The translations under genes were made by a program, and so were the position numbers. From contig CAZTOW010000003.1 of the NCBI GenBank assembly GCA_964615375.1, forward strand, positions 248,001 to 312,000: a stretch of DNA of 64,000 nt, read 5' to 3'. This document shows positions 47,541 through 56,399 of the stretch, piece after piece. Position 1 is the stretch's first letter, and every line of letters starts with the position of its first letter. Below the pieces are notes generated by a model. That model had not been told where the DNA came from and ran no database searches. It was given only the letters and a program-made list of their open reading frames with translations. The DNA is from CAZKWG01 sp964615375. GTDB lineage: Bacteria; Myxococcota_A; UBA796; CAZKWG01.

Positions 47541-47704
47541 TCGCCAAGACGCGACCTTCGGCCGCGCCTTGGCGCTTTCTTGCTGGTCGACCGCTCACAG
47601 TCGGACGATTCCAGGGGTTCGTGTATTGGTTGGCAGGTCAACGCCCGACAGCTGTCGCCATCTCCCCGCCATCACAGGATCATCAGGAACATCTGCTCCT
47701 GCTC
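47541..47704 (+). repeat. dispersed structured repeat, copy A
   Basis: About 164 bases, closely similar to the reverse complement of 51265-51431. It opens with a 14-base-arm hairpin GCCAAGACGCGACC-ttc-GGCCGCGCCTTGGC. Further shared blocks are CTTTCTTGCTGGTCGA, GCTCACAGTCGG, GTCAACGCCCGAC and GCTCCTGCTC at the end. It fills the gap between the DUF4382 gene and the convergent MopE-like gene. No transposase is associated. Confidence 0.75.
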
Positions 47705-47713
47705 AATCCTACT

Positions 47714-48757
47714 TCACTCACACACCCCCGACCACCACGCCAGGTTGTCGATCGGCCCATCCCCGCTCACCAGCGTCGCCATCCCGGTCAGCGCGTCCAC
47801 CGCGTAGATCCCGGTGAGCATCGAGACGTAGTACACCCCACCCGCCACGTCGACCTCCAGCCCGGCCTGCGCCCACGCGACGCCGGGGTCGAGCGTGACC
47901 ATGACGCTCGTCGCGCCCGAGCTCGGGTCGACGGTGAAGATCCAGTCCTCACCCCGCGGGTTGATGTGTACGCCATACAGCGTGTCGGTGGCGCAGTCAT
48001 AGGCCATACCGCAGTTCCGCAGGTCGAACCCGAGCGGGCCCACCGCCGTCGCGGCGCCCGTGGCGGCGTCGACCTTCAGCAGGACGTCCGCGCCGGAGTC
48101 GATGCCGTACAGGTCGCCGTCGGGCCCGAGGGTCAGGCCGCAGGTGTTGGTGTAGCCCAGGGCCCCGACCACGGTGACCTCGCCCGAGCAGACGTCCAGC
48201 GAGACGAGCTGGTCGGTGAGGCGCTCGACGGCGAAGGTGTCGCCGGTGACCAGATCGCTGGTCAGCGCGTTGATGCCGGAGACGTCCACCTCCGCCGAGC
48301 TGAGGGCGGCGATCTCCGTCGCCGTGCCGTCGGTCGCGTCGTAGGTGTACAGCGTGCTCCCGTAGCGCGCGAGGAGGGTGGCGCCCTCGATGGCGTCCTC
48401 GTCGGTGTCGCCGTCCGTGTCGTTGTCCACGCCGTCGCAGATGTCCTGGGCGCCAGGGTAGACCGTCGGGTCGTCATCATCGACGTCGCCGCCGGTGGAG
48501 ACGGTGCCCGGCGGGCTGACGCAGGCGACGGTCGCCGAGGCGTCGGTGCCGTAGCCGTCACCGTCCTCGTCGGTGTACCAGGTGCCCGGGTAGAAGTCAC
48601 CGTGCTCGGCGAAGTGAGCTGCCACCGCCGATGTGGCGACGCTGATCTCCAAGACGGCGCCGGATCCGGTGTTGTGACAGATGTCGACCTTGTCCGCCGC
48701 GCTCACGGTCAGCGGCGAGACGAGCAGAAGGAGAGACGTCAGCTCTCGTGTACGCAT
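47714..48757 (-). CDS. secreted protein with one degenerate MopE motif and a beta-propeller
   Basis: A 347-residue exported protein; the signal peptide is MRTRELTSLLLLVSPLTVSA with no lipobox. A leading KVDICHNTGSG...FAEHGD segment is a small domain often placed before such repeats. One MopE-like motif follows but with GGDVDD and DNDTDG where GGDCDD and DNDCDG are expected; only ICDG keeps its cysteine. The last 230 residues look like a DUF6923/PQQ-like propeller (TCGLTLGPDGDLYGIDSG). Function unknown. Confidence 0.8.
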   Translation of the reverse strand: MRTRELTSLLLLVSPLTVSAADKVDICHNTGSGAVLEISVATSAVAAHFAEHGDFYPGTWYTDEDGDGYGTDASATVACVSPPGTVSTGGDVDDDDPTVYPGAQDICDGVDNDTDGDTDEDAIEGATLLARYGSTLYTYDATDGTATEIAALSSAEVDVSGINALTSDLVTGDTFAVERLTDQLVSLDVCSGEVTVVGALGYTNTCGLTLGPDGDLYGIDSGADVLLKVDAATGAATAVGPLGFDLRNCGMAYDCATDTLYGVHINPRGEDWIFTVDPSSGATSVMVTLDPGVAWAQAGLEVDVAGGVYYVSMLTGIYAVDALTGMATLVSGDGPIDNLAWWSGVCE

Positions 48758-48855
48758 TGGTCACCTCCGATGACCTTGCTGCCTTTATGGATATTTAAAC
48801 ACCGCCGGGCCCCGGTCCAGACCCTCGCGAACCAACACATCCTGGACCCTCAGGT

Positions 48856-48888
48856 CGTCCAAGCGCGACCTTCGGCCGCGCCCTGGCG
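48856..48888 (+). repeat. dispersed structured repeat, partial copy C
   Basis: Only the hairpin part is present: AAGCGCGACCTTCGGCCGCG, then CCCTGGCG. It matches the first 30 bases of copy A. It lies just upstream of the thioesterase gene at 48958. Confidence 0.6.
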
Positions 48889-48957
48889 ACCGGCGCGCCT
48901 CGCTCGGGATGGCGCCACGCGCTATGCGCTCGCCAGACCGCCTCCCCCGGAGACCCG

Positions 48958-49365
48958 ATGAGCTCGGCGCCCCACACCTTCGACGTGCAGATCTACTACG
49001 AGGACACGGACTTCTCCGGCGTCGTCTACCACGCGAACTACCTGCGCTACTTCGAGCGGGCGCGCGAGCACCTGCTGGGCGCGGGCGAGCTGGTGCGCAT
49101 GTGGCGCGAGGAGCAGAAGGGCTACGTGGTCTACAAGGCGAACCAGGCCTTCAAGGAGGGCGCGGTCTTCGGCGACATCGTGGAGATCCGCAGCGTGGCG
49201 CGTCTGGAGAGCGAGTACCGGGTGGTCTTCGAGCAGCGCGCGCACCGCAAGAGCGACGGCCGGCTGCTGGTGGAGGCGACCATCGAGATGGTCTGCATCG
49301 ACGCGGCGCGGCGGCCGGTGCCGATCCCGCTCACGGACCGGCTGCGGGTGGTGCTGGCGCGATAG
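48958..49365 (+). CDS. YbgC-like acyl-CoA thioesterase (hotdog fold)
   Basis: A 135-residue thioesterase of the YbgC/4-hydroxybenzoyl-CoA thioesterase group. The active-site block is YYEDTDFSGVVYHANYLRYFE, with the catalytic Asp in EDTDFSG; the central helix carries ERAREHLLG. It hydrolyses acyl-CoA thioesters in the cytoplasm. In many proteobacteria it is linked to tol-pal genes, but none are here. CCGGAGA precedes ATG 48958. Confidence 0.92.
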   Translation: MSSAPHTFDVQIYYEDTDFSGVVYHANYLRYFERAREHLLGAGELVRMWREEQKGYVVYKANQAFKEGAVFGDIVEIRSVARLESEYRVVFEQRAHRKSDGRLLVEATIEMVCIDAARRPVPIPLTDRLRVVLAR

Positions 49366-49401
49366 GGGTCCTGACCCGTCCAATCTCTCGATGAGGTGTG
49401 C

Positions 49402-49800
49402 GTGTCCAGGCTCCGCGCTCGTCTGCTGGCCCTCGCGCTCGGGACCGCTGTCGCGTCGCTCCTCGCGCTGGCGGTCCTCCCACGGTCGACCCGGACCGCG
49501 ACCGACGGGAAGGGCCATCCGCTCTCCGTCCTCGGCGCGCCAGCCTTGGTCACCTGCAGCGTCACGCAGACGCTGCTGGCCTTCGGGACCATCCCCTCGC
49601 CGTTCGTGGAGGAGCGATGCGCGGTCTCCATCCGCTGGCCGGGGGGACAGGCTCTGCCCGAGCGGGAGGCGCTGAGCGCATCTGTCTCCGCCGCCGCCCA
49701 GGAACTGCCCTGGGACGAGCTCACCGTCATCGTCCAGCACGATGGGTTGGGCGCCCAGGGCTCGGAGCCCGCGGAGGAGACGCTCACGCTGCGCCGGTGA
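49402..49800 (+). CDS. small exported or membrane-anchored protein, unknown
   Basis: About 132 residues with an N-terminal hydrophobic helix (LLALALGTAVASLLALAVL) preceded by three arginines. The rest is a short soluble domain with two cysteines (LVTCSVTQTLL and VEERCAVSI). No family is recognised. GTG 49402 is preferred because GAGG sits at correct distance; GTG 49396 would overlap that site. Confidence 0.6.
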   Translation: MSRLRARLLALALGTAVASLLALAVLPRSTRTATDGKGHPLSVLGAPALVTCSVTQTLLAFGTIPSPFVEERCAVSIRWPGGQALPEREALSASVSAAAQELPWDELTVIVQHDGLGAQGSEPAEETLTLRR

Positions 49801-49884
49801 TGGGGCGTCGCCCGACCTCGCGCTCGCCGACCGAGCCCACCGCCCGCCCCCCATGCGACAATGGCCCATCCCCCGAGGTCCCCC

Positions 49885-50382
49885 ATGTCGCCCGCGCTGC
49901 TCCTGTCCCTCTCCCTCGCCCACGCCCAGTCCGATTCGCCGCGCTGGACCGCCCAGGTCGATCCGCTGACCTTCGCGCTCGGCTACGCGCACGTTCAGGT
50001 CGAGCGCGCGCTGGACGATCGCTGGTCGGTGTACGCGGGCCCGCACCTGCGCCTGTTCGACAGCGTGCTGGGCGGCGAGCACGAGCCATACCTGGGCTTC
50101 GGCGCGGAGGCGGGCGTGCGGCGCTACCTCACGGGTGTGGCGCCGGAGGGGGCCTGGGTGCTGGCGCGGGGCGTGCTCGCGGTGGCGACGACCAGCTCCC
50201 CCGCCCGGCAGACGGCCCCGGCCGGCTATGGCAGCCTGCTGGTCGGCTACACGGGCGTCCTGGGCCCTGGGCTGGTGCTGTCGGGCGGCGCGGGCGCGCA
50301 GTACATCCACTACACGGTCGCGGATTACGGCGTCGAGGGCGTGTTCCCGGCCCTGCACACGGCGGTGGGCTGGGCCTGGTGA
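49885..50382 (+). CDS. small outer-membrane beta-barrel-like protein
   Basis: A 165-residue exported protein (signal SPALLLSLSLAHAQ). The mature part has alternating beta strands typical of an eight-stranded barrel: VDPLTFALGYAHVQVERAL, WSVYAGPHLRLF, GSLLVGYTGVLGPG, and it ends in Trp (VGWAW). An aromatic last residue fits BAM recognition. It resembles DUF3575-type proteins. GAGG precedes ATG 49885. Confidence 0.7.
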   Translation: MSPALLLSLSLAHAQSDSPRWTAQVDPLTFALGYAHVQVERALDDRWSVYAGPHLRLFDSVLGGEHEPYLGFGAEAGVRRYLTGVAPEGAWVLARGVLAVATTSSPARQTAPAGYGSLLVGYTGVLGPGLVLSGGAGAQYIHYTVADYGVEGVFPALHTAVGWAW

Positions 50383-50392
50383 GGGATTCCCT

Positions 50393-51196
50393 TCAGGTCC
50401 AGACCCGGCTGAGCCCCACCCCGCTCACCTTCCCCGTCGCGGCCTCGACGCCCGCCACGACGAAGAGGCCGGTGATGCTCTCCTTCTCCGGGTACTCGTA
50501 GACGTACATCCCGGTGGTCTGCGTGTAGAAGATGGGCAGGACGCTCATCAGCTCCGAGCCCTTGATGGTCAGCGGGTAGGGCCCGTCGCCCCGCTGGGCG
50601 GAGATGTGCCCGAAGGCGCTCGCGTCCCAGGCGTAGTACCAGGTCAGGCCCTCCGAGCCGGGCACGCTGAACTCGAGGAACTGGGGCTCGCGCTTGTCGA
50701 TGGGGAAATACTGCTTTCCGCAGAAGCCGCTCAGGAAGGGCGCGGTGTTCAGCCAGTGGACCAGGGTCGCGTGCAGCGAACCTTCGCTGAGCGGCTCATC
50801 AAGGACGCAGAGGTCCGGGTCACCCTCGTCGCTGCCGTTGCGCACGGTGAAGCCCTGCTCCTCGAGCGCCCGAAGGAAGGCTGCAAAGCTCGGGACGCGC
50901 TGGCGGAACAGGGGCAGGACGCCGCTGGCCGACACCCGCTCGGCGGTGGGGAACTTCGCCAGCGTCTTGGACGGGATGGGGGCGCCGTAGAGGATCATGT
51001 CCACGCCGGGCACCGATCGGTAGGCGACAGCCTTCGCCCCGAGGGCGTAGAGCATGGAGCGGACCAGGTCGTACCGCGGGACGTCGGAGACGAAGATCGT
51101 CCGCCCCTCGAAGACGTTGGGGAGCGCCTCGGTCGGGACGGGGTCCTTGCGGAAGGCGTCGTCGTGGGTGTTGAGCGGGAGCGTCGTGGTCGTCAT
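50393..51196 (-). CDS. uncharacterised protein with possible BRCT-like N-terminal domain
   Basis: A 267-residue soluble protein. Residues 27-100 (VFEGRTIFVSDVPRYDLV, GAKAVAYRSVPGVDMILYG) have the general run of a BRCT domain: strand, helix, G-A/G pair, strand, then a helix ending in SGVLPLF. The C-terminal half, with CGKQYFPIDKREPQFLEF and GLTWYYAWDASAFG, is not recognised. It is convergent with the barrel protein. The BRCT idea is weak and rests on pattern only. Confidence 0.6.
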   Translation of the reverse strand: MTTTTLPLNTHDDAFRKDPVPTEALPNVFEGRTIFVSDVPRYDLVRSMLYALGAKAVAYRSVPGVDMILYGAPIPSKTLAKFPTAERVSASGVLPLFRQRVPSFAAFLRALEEQGFTVRNGSDEGDPDLCVLDEPLSEGSLHATLVHWLNTAPFLSGFCGKQYFPIDKREPQFLEFSVPGSEGLTWYYAWDASAFGHISAQRGDGPYPLTIKGSELMSVLPIFYTQTTGMYVYEYPEKESITGLFVVAGVEAATGKVSGVGLSRVWT

Positions 51197-51264
51197 CCAC
51201 AGAGTATACCCTCCGGCACGGATCCGATGAGCACAGAACCCTACCCACCCCGGAGAGCCATCAC

Positions 51265-51431
51265 GAGCAGGAGCGCGTTAATATACGCGCTCCGAACGGG
51301 ATGCGGGGAGATAGCGACAGCAGTCGGGCGTTGACGTGTCCATGAAGTATCGAACCCCAGGAAACGCCCGACTGTGAGCTATCGACCAGCAAGAAAGCGC
51401 CAAGGCGCGACCGGGGGTCGCGTCTTGGCGA
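51265..51431 (-). repeat. dispersed structured repeat, copy B (inverted)
   Basis: About 167 bases, the reverse complement of copy A with roughly four-fifths of positions matching by eye. It contains the hairpin GCCAAGGCGCGACC...GGTCGCGTCTTGGC and a second perfect 12-base inverted repeat, CAGTCGGGCGTT (51321-51332) with AACGCCCGACTG (51363-51374), extended by GATAGC/GCTATC. It ends exactly where the oxidoreductase pseudogene begins. Confidence 0.75.
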
Positions 51432-51435
51432 GCCG

Positions 51436-51982
51436 ATGCGCGCGGTCGTCATTCATCGCTATGGTGGCCCTGAGGTCGCCCGCCTCGAGGAGCGCCCCCG
51501 AGCCCGGGCTGGGCCCGCGTGACGTGCTGGTCTCGGTGCGTGCCGCCAGCCTGAACCCCATCGACTACACGGCCGAAAATCCGGCGAGCCGGCTCCATGA
51601 TCTGGACGTGGTGTTCGACACCCTGGGCGGCGACTCGGAGCTGAGCTCGCTCCGGATGTGCCGACGCGGCGGGGTGGTGGTAGGCGTCACCGGGCTCCCC
51701 GACGACGCCTACGGTCGGGTCTGGCTGCCCTGGTGGGCGCGGGCCGCCGTGTGGCTCATGACCGCGAAGCGGCGCCGCGTCGCCGATCAGACCGGCGTCC
51801 GCCACGCCTACCACTTCATGCGGCCCGACGGCCCGATGCTGGAGGAGATCGCGCGCATGGTGGACGACGGGCGTCTGCGGCCGATCCTCCACCGGACCTA
51901 CGCGCTGGAGGAGTTCGCGGAGGCCTTCGCCGAGCTCGAGCGGGGTCGGGCGCGCGGGAAGATCGTGGTGAGGGTGTCCTGA
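51436..51982 (+). pseudogene. zinc-type NADPH:quinone oxidoreductase, frameshifted and internally deleted
   Basis: It begins MRAVVIHRYGGPEVARLEERP in one frame, then continues EPGLGPRDVLVSVRAASLNP in another; one extra C in the run near 51499-51505 explains the shift. After NPIDYT the sequence jumps to ASRLHDLDVVFDTLGGDSE, skipping about 110 residues that hold the substrate and NAD(P)H-binding core. The C-terminal LHRTYALEEFAEAFAELE is intact. Both lesions inactivate it. The deletion joins two places that each normally encode (I)DY, suggesting recombination at short homology. Confidence 0.85.
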
Positions 51983-52033
51983 GCGCCCACCACGCGACGC
52001 GCCTCAGCCACCGCCGAGCTCCGTCCGCCGAGC

Positions 52034-53506
52034 TCAGTCCGCCGCCGCCCCCAGCGCCAGGCTCGCCGCCCCGGCCCCCGCCACCCGCCCGCCGTAATAG
52101 CAGGCGTTGACCGAGCCGGCGAAGCCCGCCCCCGCGCCTCCACCGGGGATCATCCCGGCCAGCTCGCCCGCGACGAAGACGCCGGGGATGGGCTGGCCCG
52201 CGCCGTCCAGCAGGCGCGCCTCCAGGTCGGTCGCCACGCCCCCGAAGGCCTTGGCCAGCCCCGGCGTCAGCCGCACCGCCCAGAGGACCTCGCCCGCGTA
52301 GGTCGGCGCTTCGGCGAAGGAGCGCCCGAAGGCGTCCGTCTCGCCCGCCGCCGTCAGCGCCTCCACCTCGTCCAGGGTGGCGGCGAGGCCCGCCGGATCG
52401 ATGCCCGCCAGCGCGCCGAGCTCCTCGGGGGTCCCCGCCACGAAGACCTCGTCGGACAGGGTCTCCAGCTCGGGCAGCAGGTAGTACTCGGGGCTGTCCG
52501 GGTCCGGCGAGTTGTAGGGCGCCCGCGCCACCCGCATCGCCGTCGCCCCGATCTCCGGCAGGACCCCGAAGACCTCGCCCTCGGGCAGCAGATCGAAGAA
52601 GTCGAAGGAGCGGCTGCGCCCCTCGTCGGCGAAGCGCGCCCCGGCCTCGTCCACGATGAGGAAGTCGTCGAGCTCGCCCAGCACCAGGGCCTCCCCCTCG
52701 GCCAGCTCGGGGTCCTGGATGGCGTGAACGTAGACGCCCACGCTCTCCAGGCTGTCGTAGGCGGGCGAGAGCGCGTCCAGGAAGGCGAGCCCGCTGCCGT
52801 CGGCATGCGGGTTGGTCTCGAAGAGCAGGCGGCGCCCGGCGAGCGTCGGGCGGGCCTCGTCCACGCGCGGCCGATCACGCAGAAAGCCGCCGGTCGCCAC
52901 CACCACCGCCCCGAAGCCGACGCTCCCCGTCTCTGCGGTCTGTAGATCTGTCCAACGCGCCCCCACGGCGACACCGTCCTCGACGACCAACTCATCCACC
53001 TGGACTTGTAGACGCAGGCTCTCCTCGAGCGGGGCCAGCAGGGCGTCGCGGGCGTTGACGCTGTAGAGCTGGTGCATGCGCGCCACGTCGCCGGCGTCCC
53101 CGTCCTCGGCCACCCCCAGGATCTCGACCCCGTAGCCGCTCAGCCACTCGAGGGTGGGCGCAGAGGCCTGAAGGAAGGCCTGGACCGAGGGGGTGTAGCC
53201 GGAGACCCCTGTGAGCCCCTCCCAGGCCTCGGCGGCCTGATCGACCGAGTCCTCCACCCCCGCCTGCGCCTGCCAGGCGCTGCCCGCGGCGAACAGGCGG
53301 GTGGCGTAGCCGATCCCGTCGCCGGCGGAGCTGGACCGATCGAGCACCAGCACGCTGGCCCCGGCCTCCTGGGCGCTCAGCGCCGCCGCCACGCCGGCCG
53401 GGCCCGCGCCGATCACCAGGACGTCCACCCGCTCGTCGAAGCCCTCGGCGGTCGAGTCGTCCCCGCCGTGATCGTGGCAGCCCATCAGCAGCAGGAGCGT
53501 GAGCAT
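52034..53506 (-). CDS. exported FAD-dependent oxidoreductase (fumarate-reductase/succinate-dehydrogenase flavoprotein-like), lipoprotein
   Basis: A 490-residue flavoprotein with lipobox LLMGC. The FAD-binding Rossmann motif is DVLVIGAGPAGVAAALSAQE, and VVVATGGFLRD and the closing IPGVFVAGELAGMIPGGGAGAGFAGS are signatures of the FAD_binding_2 family, which includes flavocytochrome c. An extracytoplasmic FAD protein should be loaded by a flavin transferase or exported folded; no Tat motif is visible. It lies 14 bases after the FG-GAP gene, so they are one operon. Substrate and electron partner are unknown. Confidence 0.87.
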   Translation of the reverse strand: MLTLLLLMGCHDHGGDDSTAEGFDERVDVLVIGAGPAGVAAALSAQEAGASVLVLDRSSSAGDGIGYATRLFAAGSAWQAQAGVEDSVDQAAEAWEGLTGVSGYTPSVQAFLQASAPTLEWLSGYGVEILGVAEDGDAGDVARMHQLYSVNARDALLAPLEESLRLQVQVDELVVEDGVAVGARWTDLQTAETGSVGFGAVVVATGGFLRDRPRVDEARPTLAGRRLLFETNPHADGSGLAFLDALSPAYDSLESVGVYVHAIQDPELAEGEALVLGELDDFLIVDEAGARFADEGRSRSFDFFDLLPEGEVFGVLPEIGATAMRVARAPYNSPDPDSPEYYLLPELETLSDEVFVAGTPEELGALAGIDPAGLAATLDEVEALTAAGETDAFGRSFAEAPTYAGEVLWAVRLTPGLAKAFGGVATDLEARLLDGAGQPIPGVFVAGELAGMIPGGGAGAGFAGSVNACYYGGRVAGAGAASLALGAAAD

Positions 53507-53520
53507 GAGAGCTCCGGGTC

Positions 53521-55329
53521 TCAGTAGGGGAAGAGCGGCGCGATCAGCACCTGACCCACGCCCCCGGTGTGGCCGGGCGCGCCCACCCCGAACTCGGGGA
53601 GGCTGAGCGGGTCGCTGTCCATGTCGTGAAGCCGGCCCAGCGCGGACCCCAGCTCGCTCGCCGAGTCGCCCTGGAGGATGAAGCTCGGGTCGAGGTCGCC
53701 CTCGCCGCCGCACCAGCTCGCCAGATCGTCGCCGATCCACCCGTAGACCGCGCCCTCGTTGTACACGGTGTTGCGGTTGGCGATCTCCACGCCGGGGGCG
53801 CCGACCAGCAGGAAGGTGAGCCCCTCGGTGGGGCCCGCCCCGAGGGCGGCGAAGTCCAGGAGCACGGAGGCGCCGAAGTGGTCGCCCGCGTCCACGCCGG
53901 TGCGGACGTTGAGGCCCGCGGGGTTGTAGGTGGGCAGCCCCACGGAGCTCCCCTCCAGGATCATGACCTGGCCGCGCTCGTCCTCGCCGCTCTGGGGCGC
54001 GCCCACCAGCAGGTCCAGGTAGCCGTCGGACTGGCAGGGGTCCGACTCATTCCCGGAGACGCCGGCGATCTGCAGGGCGCCGATCTCGCCGCGCAGCTCG
54101 CCGAGATCGATGCGCTCGCCGCAGTCGGGGGACCCCGCGCAGTCTCCGTCGAAGAACCACAGCGAGGCGGCCCCGTCGTCGTCGGCGCTCACGATCAGAT
54201 CGGTCGCCTCAGAGCCGGAGAGGTTGCCCGCCACCACCTTCGTCCCGAAGCCCTCGACGCCGTCGGGGGCGTCTACCGTGGTCCAGATCTCCTCGGGGGT
54301 GGCGCAGTCATCGGAGGACATGAACTTCAGGAAGCCCGCCGAGTTCGCCTCTGGCGCCCCCGCGACCACCACCGAGAGCGGTTCGCCCGGCTCCCAGGCC
54401 GCGTTGATGCCCGAGCCCTCCGCGCCCAGCGAGGCCCCCAGCCCGGCGTCCCCGCTCAGGCTCCCCACGATCGCGCTCGTGTTGATCGGCCCGCCCGAGG
54501 AGAGCCCCTCGGGCAAGGTGAGAAGGTAGAGCGTGCTCAACCCGGGCGCGCCCACCACGAGGGTCAGGGTCTCCTCGCCGCAGGTGGCGCCCACGCTGGC
54601 GATCGCGCCGCCGAGCAGCGCGCTGGTCTCCCCCGTCCAGTTGATCTGCGCGATCTCCGCGTCCGCGTCGTAGCTGAGGCTGTCCGGCCAGGGGCTCGCC
54701 GGCCAGTAGACCGCCGAGACGAGGCCCTCGTCCTCGGGCGCGCCGATGATCAGGCCATCCGAGGCGTTGATCGTGGCGTCTCCCACCAGGCTCCCGCCCG
54801 CCCCCAGCAGCACGCTGCCGAAGCCTCTGGCCCCGGTCTGCGAGGTGTCCTGGAGGATGTAGAAAGGCGCGCGGTCTGTGGCGGAGCCCATGTCCAGCTC
54901 GCCCGAGAGCATGCAGGACTGCGCCTCCTCGTAGGGGTCGCCGTCACAGTCGTTGAGGCGCCGATCATTGCAGGTCAGCGGCGCGCCCGGGTAGACGGTG
55001 CCGTCCTCGTCGTCGCAGTCGGTGGCGAGCTCCACCCAGCCCGCGCCCGGGTCCGTGCAGCTCGCGGTGGTCTCGCCGTCCGGGTCGCCGAAGCCGTCGC
55101 CGTCCAGATCCGCGTAGAACGTGAGCGGATCGACGGCGTCCTCGTCGATCTCGTCGTCGCAGTCCTGGTCGAGGCCGTCGCAGACCTCGGGCACGCCGGG
55201 GTGGACCTCGGGGTCGGTGTTGTCGCAGTCGTCGGGCCACGCGCTGCCGTCCCCGTCGGGGTCGAGCAGCTCCTCCTTCTGGTTGGAGCTCACCAGCGCG
55301 CAGCCGAGCAGCAGGCCGAGGATCACCAT
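53521..55329 (-). CDS. MopE plus FG-GAP-type propeller lipoprotein
   Basis: A 602-residue lipoprotein (LLLGC). Two MopE motifs come first (DDCDNTDPEVHP...DQDCDDEIDE, and TDCDDEDGTVYP...RLNDCDGD). A beta-propeller of FG-GAP type follows with GAPEDEG, LVVGAPGLS, LLVGAPQSGED and FGVGAPGHTGG marking blades. It has lost most DxDGDG calcium loops in the blades, unlike its paralogue at 34785. It starts inside the end of the upstream gene (seven-base overlap) and is followed by the FAD protein. Confidence 0.86.
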   Translation of the reverse strand: MVILGLLLGCALVSSNQKEELLDPDGDGSAWPDDCDNTDPEVHPGVPEVCDGLDQDCDDEIDEDAVDPLTFYADLDGDGFGDPDGETTASCTDPGAGWVELATDCDDEDGTVYPGAPLTCNDRRLNDCDGDPYEEAQSCMLSGELDMGSATDRAPFYILQDTSQTGARGFGSVLLGAGGSLVGDATINASDGLIIGAPEDEGLVSAVYWPASPWPDSLSYDADAEIAQINWTGETSALLGGAIASVGATCGEETLTLVVGAPGLSTLYLLTLPEGLSSGGPINTSAIVGSLSGDAGLGASLGAEGSGINAAWEPGEPLSVVVAGAPEANSAGFLKFMSSDDCATPEEIWTTVDAPDGVEGFGTKVVAGNLSGSEATDLIVSADDDGAASLWFFDGDCAGSPDCGERIDLGELRGEIGALQIAGVSGNESDPCQSDGYLDLLVGAPQSGEDERGQVMILEGSSVGLPTYNPAGLNVRTGVDAGDHFGASVLLDFAALGAGPTEGLTFLLVGAPGVEIANRNTVYNEGAVYGWIGDDLASWCGGEGDLDPSFILQGDSASELGSALGRLHDMDSDPLSLPEFGVGAPGHTGGVGQVLIAPLFPY

Positions 55330-56237
55330 CGCACCACCAGCCCCACCGCGCCCAGCCCCAGCGCGAGCCCGCCCGTCACCTGACCGGCCACACCGAGCGC
55401 GTTGGTGCGCGTGACCAGCTGGTCGAACGCCGCGCGATCCTCCACCCCGACCCGCGGCTCCCCGGCGGCGATGGCCTCGCCGACCGCGTCCACCTGAGCC
55501 GCGCTGAGCAGCGCGCCGGCCCACAGCCCCGCCGAGACCAGGGCCACGCCGCCCGCCGCGCGCAGCAGCCGCCGCGGCTCGCGAGGCTCGTCGGGGGTCG
55601 GGGACGGGGTCGGGGAGGGGAGCGGCGCGGGCGTGGGCGGAGGGGCCAGGGCCATCGCCGGCAGCCCGGCGAGTCCGGTGGACAGGCCGCTCCAGCGCAC
55701 CCCCCCGTCCGCGCCCACCAGCACGACCAGCGCGGGGCGATCGGCGGGCAGATCCGAGGAGGCCACCCCGTCCACCAGCAGGGTCAGGCCCGCGGGGGGC
55801 GTGACCGTGGCGCGCAGGGTGGTGGGCATGTGGCGCGCCATCGACAGCCAGGCCCGCAGCTCCCCGCCCGCGGGGGCCAGGTCCTGCGAGAGATCGGCCT
55901 CCGGCTGGACCTCCACCATGGCCCGCAGCGAGAGCAGCGCCCGCCCCTGCTCCTGGTCGAAGAAGGCGTCCAGCGCCTCCACCTCGTGGACCCGGGAGGC
56001 CAGGCGCGGGTCCGGGGGGGCGGCCAGGCAGCCCAGGCTCCCGCGCATCGCCGTCACGCTGGCCTTGAAGCCCACGGTGTCGATGGCCGCAAACGCCCGC
56101 TCGGCGGCGTCGATCTCGGCGCTGAGCTGCTCCGCGCTGGCCGGGCAGGCGGCCAGGGCGTCCAGGCCCCCGAACGCGAACAGGAGGGACGCCCCCGCGG
56201 CGGCTCGTGCGGCACAGCTCGGCGAGGCCCAGGTCAT
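55323..56237 (-). CDS. exported protein with Pro-rich linker and C-terminal membrane helices, unknown
   Basis: About 304 residues. A signal peptide (SLLFAFGGLDALAAC) is followed by a helical domain (CPASAEQLSAEIDAAERAFAA) that looks TPR-like, a beta segment (TVTPPAGLTLLVDG), a Pro/Thr linker (LPSPTPSPTPDEP) and two hydrophobic segments, ending in LGAVGLVVRW. Similar layouts occur in myxobacterial PEGA-like proteins. ATG 56237 is preferred over the GTG three bases upstream. It overlaps the FG-GAP gene, heading a three-gene operon. Confidence 0.7.
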   Translation of the reverse strand: MTWASPSCAARAAAGASLLFAFGGLDALAACPASAEQLSAEIDAAERAFAAIDTVGFKASVTAMRGSLGCLAAPPDPRLASRVHEVEALDAFFDQEQGRALLSLRAMVEVQPEADLSQDLAPAGGELRAWLSMARHMPTTLRATVTPPAGLTLLVDGVASSDLPADRPALVVLVGADGGVRWSGLSTGLAGLPAMALAPPPTPAPLPSPTPSPTPDEPREPRRLLRAAGGVALVSAGLWAGALLSAAQVDAVGEAIAAGEPRVGVEDRAAFDQLVTRTNALGVAGQVTGGLALGLGAVGLVVRW

Positions 56238-56399
56238 CACGGGTCGAATCTACCGCGCGCTCGGAGCGCCTGTCCAGCCCGCCGCCCTGGCCCCGCCGCA
56301 GAGAGCAGGCTACAGGCGCAGAGCGCCGCCGAGGCGAGCCCGACGGAAGAGGAGGTCTCGAGGCCCCGTGGCACGCCTGAAACACCCCGAGCGCGGTCC

